From: Zoogloeaceae bacterium | GTDB taxonomy: Bacteria > Pseudomonadota > Gammaproteobacteria > Burkholderiales > Rhodocyclaceae | NCBI GenBank assembly: GCA_015657735.1 | Contig: SSSX01000506.1 | Coordinates: forward strand, 1-17,662 | Direction: 5' to 3' | Length of the DNA: 17,662 nucleotides | Part shown: positions 13,827-17,662 of the stretch, piece by piece | How the letters are laid out: the number at the start of each line of letters is the position of its first letter | Position numbering within the stretch: the first letter of the stretch is position 1 | Position numbers and translations under genes: made by a program | Notes under the pieces: model-generated | Told to the model about the DNA's origin: nothing | Databases searched by the model: none | What the model saw: the letters and a program-made list of their open reading frames with translations, nothing else

Positions 13827-13855
13827 TTGAAAAATAAATATAGACAATTTAAATT
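13827..13855 (+). promoter_or_regulatory. Possible sigma-70 promoter for the H-NS gene
   Basis: TTGAAA (13827-13832) and TAAATT (13850-13855) are separated by 17 bases in a strongly AT-rich segment that contrasts with its surroundings. It lies about 30 bases upstream of the start codon, between a terminator and the gene. It is a consensus-like match, and weak at the -10 element. Confidence 0.45.
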
Positions 13856-13883
13856 ATCGCCACGCATTTAAAAGGAGGTAATC

Positions 13884-14201
13884 ATGGATTTGTCCACATT
13901 GTCTGTCACGCAATTGCGCGATCTGCAGCAGCAGATTCCCGCCGAGATCAAACGCCGGGAAGCAGTTGAAAAGGTAAATGTCCTGAATGAAGTCCGTGCC
14001 TTCGCCAAATCACGGGGTTATGCCATCGAGGATTTGCTGGGCAAGGATGCAAAAATAAAGGCTTCGTCCGGAAACAAGGTCAAGGCCAAATATCGTCACC
14101 CGGAAAATCCCGAACTCGAATGGACCGGTCGCGGCCGCAAGCCGAAATGGGTTGAGTCCTGGCTGGCCAGTGGCGCCACGCTTGATAACCTCCTGATTTG
14201 A
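13884..14201 (+). CDS. H-NS family histone-like DNA-binding protein
   Basis: An AGGAGGT five bases upstream fixes the start. The 105-residue protein has an N-terminal helical oligomerisation part (about 1-50) and a C-terminal DNA-binding domain ending in KYRHPENPELEWTGRGRKPKWVESW, containing the T-G-R-G-R-K-P AT-hook-like loop of H-NS proteins. These proteins bind AT-rich DNA and silence foreign genes. It is the first chromosomal gene after the tRNA-Pro site and could influence expression of the neighbouring element; that is inference. It is three bases from surE. Confidence 0.9.
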   Translation: MDLSTLSVTQLRDLQQQIPAEIKRREAVEKVNVLNEVRAFAKSRGYAIEDLLGKDAKIKASSGNKVKAKYRHPENPELEWTGRGRKPKWVESWLASGATLDNLLI

Positions 14202-14204
14202 TCG

Positions 14205-14945
14205 ATGCGTATTCTGCTCAGCAATGACGACGGCTATTTTGCCCCTGGCTTGGAGGTCTTGGCCGGGGCGCTGGCCGGTCTCGGCGATATTGTCGTCGTC
14301 GCGCCCGAGCAAAACTGCAGCGGCGCCAGCAATTCGCTGACCCTGAGTCGGCCCTTGGTGCTTAGAAAGGCTGCCAGCGGCTTTCATTACGTCAACGGTA
14401 CGCCGACTGATTGCGTGCACCTGGCGGTGACCGGCATGCTCGATCAATTGCCCGATATTATCGTTTCCGGGATTAATCACGGCGCCAATATGGGTGACGA
14501 CACGATTTATTCGGGAACGGTGGCGGCGGCTACCGAGGGGTATTTACTGGGAATACCGTCTATCGCCATTTCACTGACCAGTTTCGAAGCAAAAAACTAT
14601 GCGACGGCCGGCCAGGTCGCCCGCCAACTGGTCGAGCGCTTTATTCGCAATCCGATCAAGGAACCGGTTCTGTTGAATGTCAATGTCCCGGATATTCCCT
14701 ATGTCGAATTGAAAGGCACTGAGGTTACCCGTCTGGGGCGTCGGCACAAGGCCGAACCGGTCGTAAAAATGCAATCGCCGAGAAATGAAACGGTTTATTG
14801 GATCGGTGCCGCCGGTGGCGCCGCCGATGCCGGCCCGGGAACCGATTTCAATGCGGTCGACCGCGGTTTTGTCTCGATTACGCCCTTGCAGATCGATCTG
14901 ACCCACGTCGCCCAATTGCCTTCCATCCGCCAGTGGGCGTTGTGA
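14205..14945 (+). CDS. surE: 5'/3'-nucleotidase SurE
   Basis: The 246-residue product begins MRILLSNDDGYFAPG, with metal ligands D8 and D9, S39 in NCSGASNS and N91 in SGINHGANMG, the conserved SurE set; NGTPTDCVH is also typical. It dephosphorylates nucleoside monophosphates and is often encoded next to pcm, nlpD and rpoS in stress-response operons. Length matches the family. Its last bases overlap pcm (GTGA), showing coupled translation. Confidence 0.95.
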   Translation: MRILLSNDDGYFAPGLEVLAGALAGLGDIVVVAPEQNCSGASNSLTLSRPLVLRKAASGFHYVNGTPTDCVHLAVTGMLDQLPDIIVSGINHGANMGDDTIYSGTVAAATEGYLLGIPSIAISLTSFEAKNYATAGQVARQLVERFIRNPIKEPVLLNVNVPDIPYVELKGTEVTRLGRRHKAEPVVKMQSPRNETVYWIGAAGGAADAGPGTDFNAVDRGFVSITPLQIDLTHVAQLPSIRQWAL

Positions 14946-15604
14946 GTTCCGGCGTGTTGAACGGCATCGGCATGACGTCGCAACGGACCCGGGCGCGCAT
15001 GATCGAGCGTCTGCGCGAAAAGGGCATCCGCAACGATATGGTCCTGGCCGCCATGGCGGCGGTTCCTCGCCATGTCTTCGTCGAGGAGGCGCTGGCCTCG
15101 CGTGCCTACGAGGATACGGCCCTGCCGCTCGGCATGGGGCAGACCATCTCGCAGCCCTACGTCGTCGCCCGGATGATCGAACTCCTGCTCAACGGCCGCC
15201 AGTCGTTGGGCAAGACCCTCGAGATCGGCGCCGGTTGTGGCTACCAGGCAGCGGTCCTCGCCCAGTTGACAAAGGATGTATACGCCGTTGAACGCCTCGG
15301 CCCCTTGCTCGAGAAAGCCAAGGCCAACATGCGCGTGCTCAAGCAGTTCAACGTTCGCCTCAAGCATGCCGACGGGCAGTTGGGGCTCCCCGAAGCCGGA
15401 CCGTTCGACAGCATCATCGTGGCTGCCGCCGGGGTTCATGTTCCCCAGGCGCTGCTCGAACAATTGGCTGTCGGCGGCCGCATGGTCTTGCCAGTCGGGA
15501 CCACGGAGCAGTATCTTCGCTTTATCGAACGCTCGGCACAGGGTTATTCCGAAACGCGGCTGGATGCCGTCCGCTTCGTCCCGTTACTCTCAGGAACGCA
15601 ATGA
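14942..15604 (+). CDS. pcm: Protein-L-isoaspartate O-methyltransferase
   Basis: SAM-binding motif LEIGAGCGYQAAVLAQL, plus MIERLREKGI, VPRHVFVEEAL and QTISQPYVVARM, are diagnostic for Pcm, which methylates isoaspartate in aged proteins to start its repair. I chose the GTG at 14942, which overlaps the surE stop; the ATG at 14972 gives a 210-residue protein closer to the usual size and is almost equally likely, since neither has a clear ribosome site. The stop overlaps the nlpD ATG (ATGA). Confidence 0.93.
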   Translation: MSSGVLNGIGMTSQRTRARMIERLREKGIRNDMVLAAMAAVPRHVFVEEALASRAYEDTALPLGMGQTISQPYVVARMIELLLNGRQSLGKTLEIGAGCGYQAAVLAQLTKDVYAVERLGPLLEKAKANMRVLKQFNVRLKHADGQLGLPEAGPFDSIIVAAAGVHVPQALLEQLAVGGRMVLPVGTTEQYLRFIERSAQGYSETRLDAVRFVPLLSGTQ

Positions 15605-16521
15605 TTCGTAAAGTCTGTCTGGTTTCCTCGCTTCTGATTCTGGCCGGCTGCATGTCCCAACAGCCCGCCCCGTCGGTCGACCGTTCGGGGCCCGTGCAAT
15701 CCCGGTCGGCGGTCGCCTCGCAACCTTCGGGGCCTGGTTACTACACGGTCAAGCGCGGCGATACCCTGTACCGCATCGCGCTCGAGCACGGCCAGGATTA
15801 CCGCGAGGTAGCTGCCTGGAACAACATGTCTACGCTGGCCACCATCCGCGAAGGGCAGATTTTGCGAATTGCGCCACCGGGTCCCCCGGAAGCGGTTGAT
15901 GGCGTGAAGGCCAGCCCGGTCGCCATCGGCGGAGGCATCGAGACGCGTTCGCTGGATTCTTCGGCACCGCCTGCCGTCGCCACGCCGGGTGACGGCGTCA
16001 AGCGCGAGCCGCGAGCGGGCAAGGAGCCTTATTCCGACGAAGCCTATGCCCGCCTGAACAATCCGACGGCGGCCAAGCCGGAAACCAAGCCTGAGCCAAC
16101 CAGCCAGCCGGCCCCGGCACCGGGACCGGATCCGGCGGTGGCCACTGGGCCGGACGACGTGCCCTGGATGTGGCCGACCTCGGCGCGAATTTCCGCGCCC
16201 TACAGCGAATCCGGCAACAAGGGCCTCGATTTTTCCGGCAAGGCCGGCGACCCGGTGCTGGCGGCCGGCGACGGCAAGGTGGTCTATTCCGGCAACGGCC
16301 TGCGCGGCTTTGGCGAACTGGTCATCGTCAAGCACAACGCCACCTACCTTTCGGCCTACGCGCACAATCGCAAGATCCTGGTCAAGGAAGGCCAGCAGGT
16401 CAGCCGGGGACAAAAGATCGCCGAAATGGGCAATAGCGATGCCGATTCGGTCAAGCTGCACTTCGAGATCCGCAAGCAGGGCAAGCCGGTCGATCCGGCC
16501 TTGTATCTACCGAAACGATGA
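15601..16521 (+). CDS. nlpD: Murein hydrolase activator NlpD (LysM and degenerate M23)
   Basis: The 306-residue lipoprotein has a signal peptide with lipobox ILAGC (lipidated C17), a LysM peptidoglycan-binding domain (about 48-92, YYTVKRGDTLYRI), a Pro/Ala-rich linker and a C-terminal LytM/M23 domain (about 190-304). Two zinc ligands are missing (NKGLD replaces HxGxD, KLHFE replaces HLHFE), as in NlpD proteins that activate amidases rather than cut murein themselves. It acts at the outer membrane during cell division. Overlap with rpoS is ATGA. Confidence 0.93.
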   Translation: MIRKVCLVSSLLILAGCMSQQPAPSVDRSGPVQSRSAVASQPSGPGYYTVKRGDTLYRIALEHGQDYREVAAWNNMSTLATIREGQILRIAPPGPPEAVDGVKASPVAIGGGIETRSLDSSAPPAVATPGDGVKREPRAGKEPYSDEAYARLNNPTAAKPETKPEPTSQPAPAPGPDPAVATGPDDVPWMWPTSARISAPYSESGNKGLDFSGKAGDPVLAAGDGKVVYSGNGLRGFGELVIVKHNATYLSAYAHNRKILVKEGQQVSRGQKIAEMGNSDADSVKLHFEIRKQGKPVDPALYLPKR

Positions 16522-17447
16522 CCGATATCGGCGACTGCATCGACGACGAGTTTGACGGCCAGCCCGAAGAGCCGCTGGCCTCGCCGGAAATCGAACTGCC
16601 AGCCGCCGAACCCGACCTGCTCGAGGACGTCACCCAGCTTTACCTGAGCGAAATCGGCGCCAAGCCGCTGTTGACGCCCGAGGAAGAACTGGCGACGACC
16701 CGCCTGGTGTGTGCCGGCGACTTCGCTGCCCGGCAGCGCATGATCGAGCACAACCTGCGGCTGGTCGTGAATATCGCCAAGCATTACCTGAACCGGGGAA
16801 TCCCGCTGCTCGACTTGATCGAGGAGGGCAACCTCGGTCTGATCCACGCGCTGGAAAAATTCGATCCCGAGCGCGGCTTCCGTTTTTCCACCTATGCCAC
16901 CTGGTGGATACGCCAGAACATCGAGCGCGGCATCATGAACCAGGCGCGGACCATCCGGCTGCCCGTCCACGTCGTCAAGGAAATCAACCTGGTGTTGCGG
17001 GCCATGCGTCATCTGGAATCGGCCGACCGGCGCGAATCGACGGTCGAGCGCGTGGCATTGCTGATCGATCGCCCGGTCGACGATGTGCGGCGCATCCTCT
17101 CGCTCAACGAACACATTGCCTCGCTCGACGCGCCGCTTGAAATCGATCCCAACCACACCATGGCCGAATTGATCGCCGACGAAGCGGGTGGCGATCCCGA
17201 GTCCCTGCTGCAACTGAGCGAGATCGGTTCGCTGGTCGACGACTGGCTCGACCAGTTGACCGAGCGCCAGCGCTTGGTGATCGAGCGCCGCTATGGCCTG
17301 AACGGCGTCGACGTGGCAACGCTGGATGTCATCGCCAGCGACATCGGCCTGACCCGCGAACGGGTCAGGCAGATCCAGATGGAAGGTCTGGATCGCCTGC
17401 GCAAGATCATCAAGCGCGGCAATATTTCTCGCGATTCCCTGCTGTAG
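16518..17447 (+). CDS. rpoS: Stationary-phase sigma factor RpoS
   Basis: The 309-residue sigma-70 family protein has region 1.2 EDVTQLYLSEIGAKPLL (typical RpoS), region 2 with NLGLIHALEKFDPERGF and FSTYATWWIRQNIERGI, region 3 starting PVHVVKEINLV, and region 4 helix-turn-helix IGLTRERVRQIQMEGLDRL. It directs the general stress and stationary-phase response. The position directly after nlpD is the usual one, and the start overlaps nlpD without a strong ribosome site, which points to coupling or an internal nlpD promoter. The 3' end overlaps the convergent mltB-like gene by 38 bases. Confidence 0.96.
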   Translation: MTDIGDCIDDEFDGQPEEPLASPEIELPAAEPDLLEDVTQLYLSEIGAKPLLTPEEELATTRLVCAGDFAARQRMIEHNLRLVVNIAKHYLNRGIPLLDLIEEGNLGLIHALEKFDPERGFRFSTYATWWIRQNIERGIMNQARTIRLPVHVVKEINLVLRAMRHLESADRRESTVERVALLIDRPVDDVRRILSLNEHIASLDAPLEIDPNHTMAELIADEAGGDPESLLQLSEIGSLVDDWLDQLTERQRLVIERRYGLNGVDVATLDVIASDIGLTRERVRQIQMEGLDRLRKIIKRGNISRDSLL

Positions 17448-17662
17448 ACGATTGTTCCTCGCACATCCGGCGGCGGATCTCCTCGGCCAGCTGGAACACC
17501 GACATGGCGTAGAAGCTCGAGCGGTTGTAGCGGGTGATCACGTAAAAGTTGTTGTATCCCAGCCAGTATTCCGTTTCGTGGCCGGGTGACACCAGATCGA
17601 CCAGGGTGACGAAGGCCTGCGGGTCGGCTTCGGCGCGTATGCCTTTGTCGACCAGGTCGCCG
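17410..17662 (-). CDS. mltB: Lytic murein transglycosylase B-like, C-terminal fragment
   Basis: The minus-strand frame runs from the window edge to a TGA at 17412-17410. It ends with YWLGYNNFYVITRYNRSSFYAM and then SVFQLAEEIRRR, which is the characteristic C-terminal end of MltB-type lytic transglycosylases (NFYVITRYN...YAMAV.QL). The rest of the enzyme, including the catalytic Glu, is outside the window. The final 14 residues (CEEQSSTAGNREKYCRA) overlap the end of rpoS on the other strand. Confidence 0.85.
   Translation of the reverse strand, partial: GDLVDKGIRAEADPQAFVTLVDLVSPGHETEYWLGYNNFYVITRYNRSSFYAMSVFQLAEEIRRRMCEEQSSTAGNREKYCRA

Noticed and set aside
14798..14941. N-terminal extension of pcm inside surE
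   Set aside because: The frame is open there but overlaps a well-supported surE, and the conserved Pcm sequence starts after 14942.

Overview
The window joins a mobile element to a bacterial chromosome. The right-hand 3.9 kb (from about 13.79 kb on) is core chromosome: an H-NS family gene, then surE, pcm, nlpD and rpoS, whose starts and stops overlap from surE onward, and the end of an mltB-like gene on the other strand. This gene order, the high GC content and the H-NS type suggest a betaproteobacterium, plausibly Rhodocyclaceae (Dechloromonas/Azonexus-like). The genus is inference.

Everything to the left looks like the right end of an integrative element. The boundary is an attachment site at about 13742-13786, where the anticodon loop, T arm, acceptor strand and CCA of a tRNA-Pro(GGG) gene survive without the 5' half. 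A P4-type tyrosine integrase (12105-13550, minus) lies beside it. A second, unrelated tyrosine recombinase (6962-8161, minus) lies inside, so the island may be composite.

Positions 238-6357 hold a complete PRTRC (ParB-Related, ThiF-Related Cassette) locus in the order ParB, E, C, F, B, A, ThiF. C is a ubiquitin-like protein, B is E2-like, A carries a perfect JAMM isopeptidase motif, and ThiF is an E1-like adenylating enzyme. Together these form a predicted prokaryotic ubiquitin-like conjugation pathway attached to a ParB partition protein. Here C has a Gly-Gly followed by a 75-residue extension, as expected of a precursor that needs processing. Two small genes follow, one apparently frameshifted, then a terminator.

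Positions 8162-9334 contain no convincing gene. They hold nested inverted repeats upstream of the inner recombinase and a dense run of RNA-like hairpins (8712-8929).

Positions 9335-12203 form a tight five-gene operon: PRTRC protein D (ParM/StbA-like actin), a small ParR-like protein, a membrane protein, and two genes that together look like a split Cas4-type Fe-S nuclease. The first of these two carries the N-terminal Cys and His motif fused to a CFI-box domain. The second is membrane anchored and carries the D, ExK, Q motifs and the C-terminal cysteines. Its cysteine motif is encoded antisense to the 3' end of the P4-type integrase. The most interesting material is the ubiquitin-like cassette with a precursor-type C protein and the split nuclease coupled to an actin-like segregation protein.
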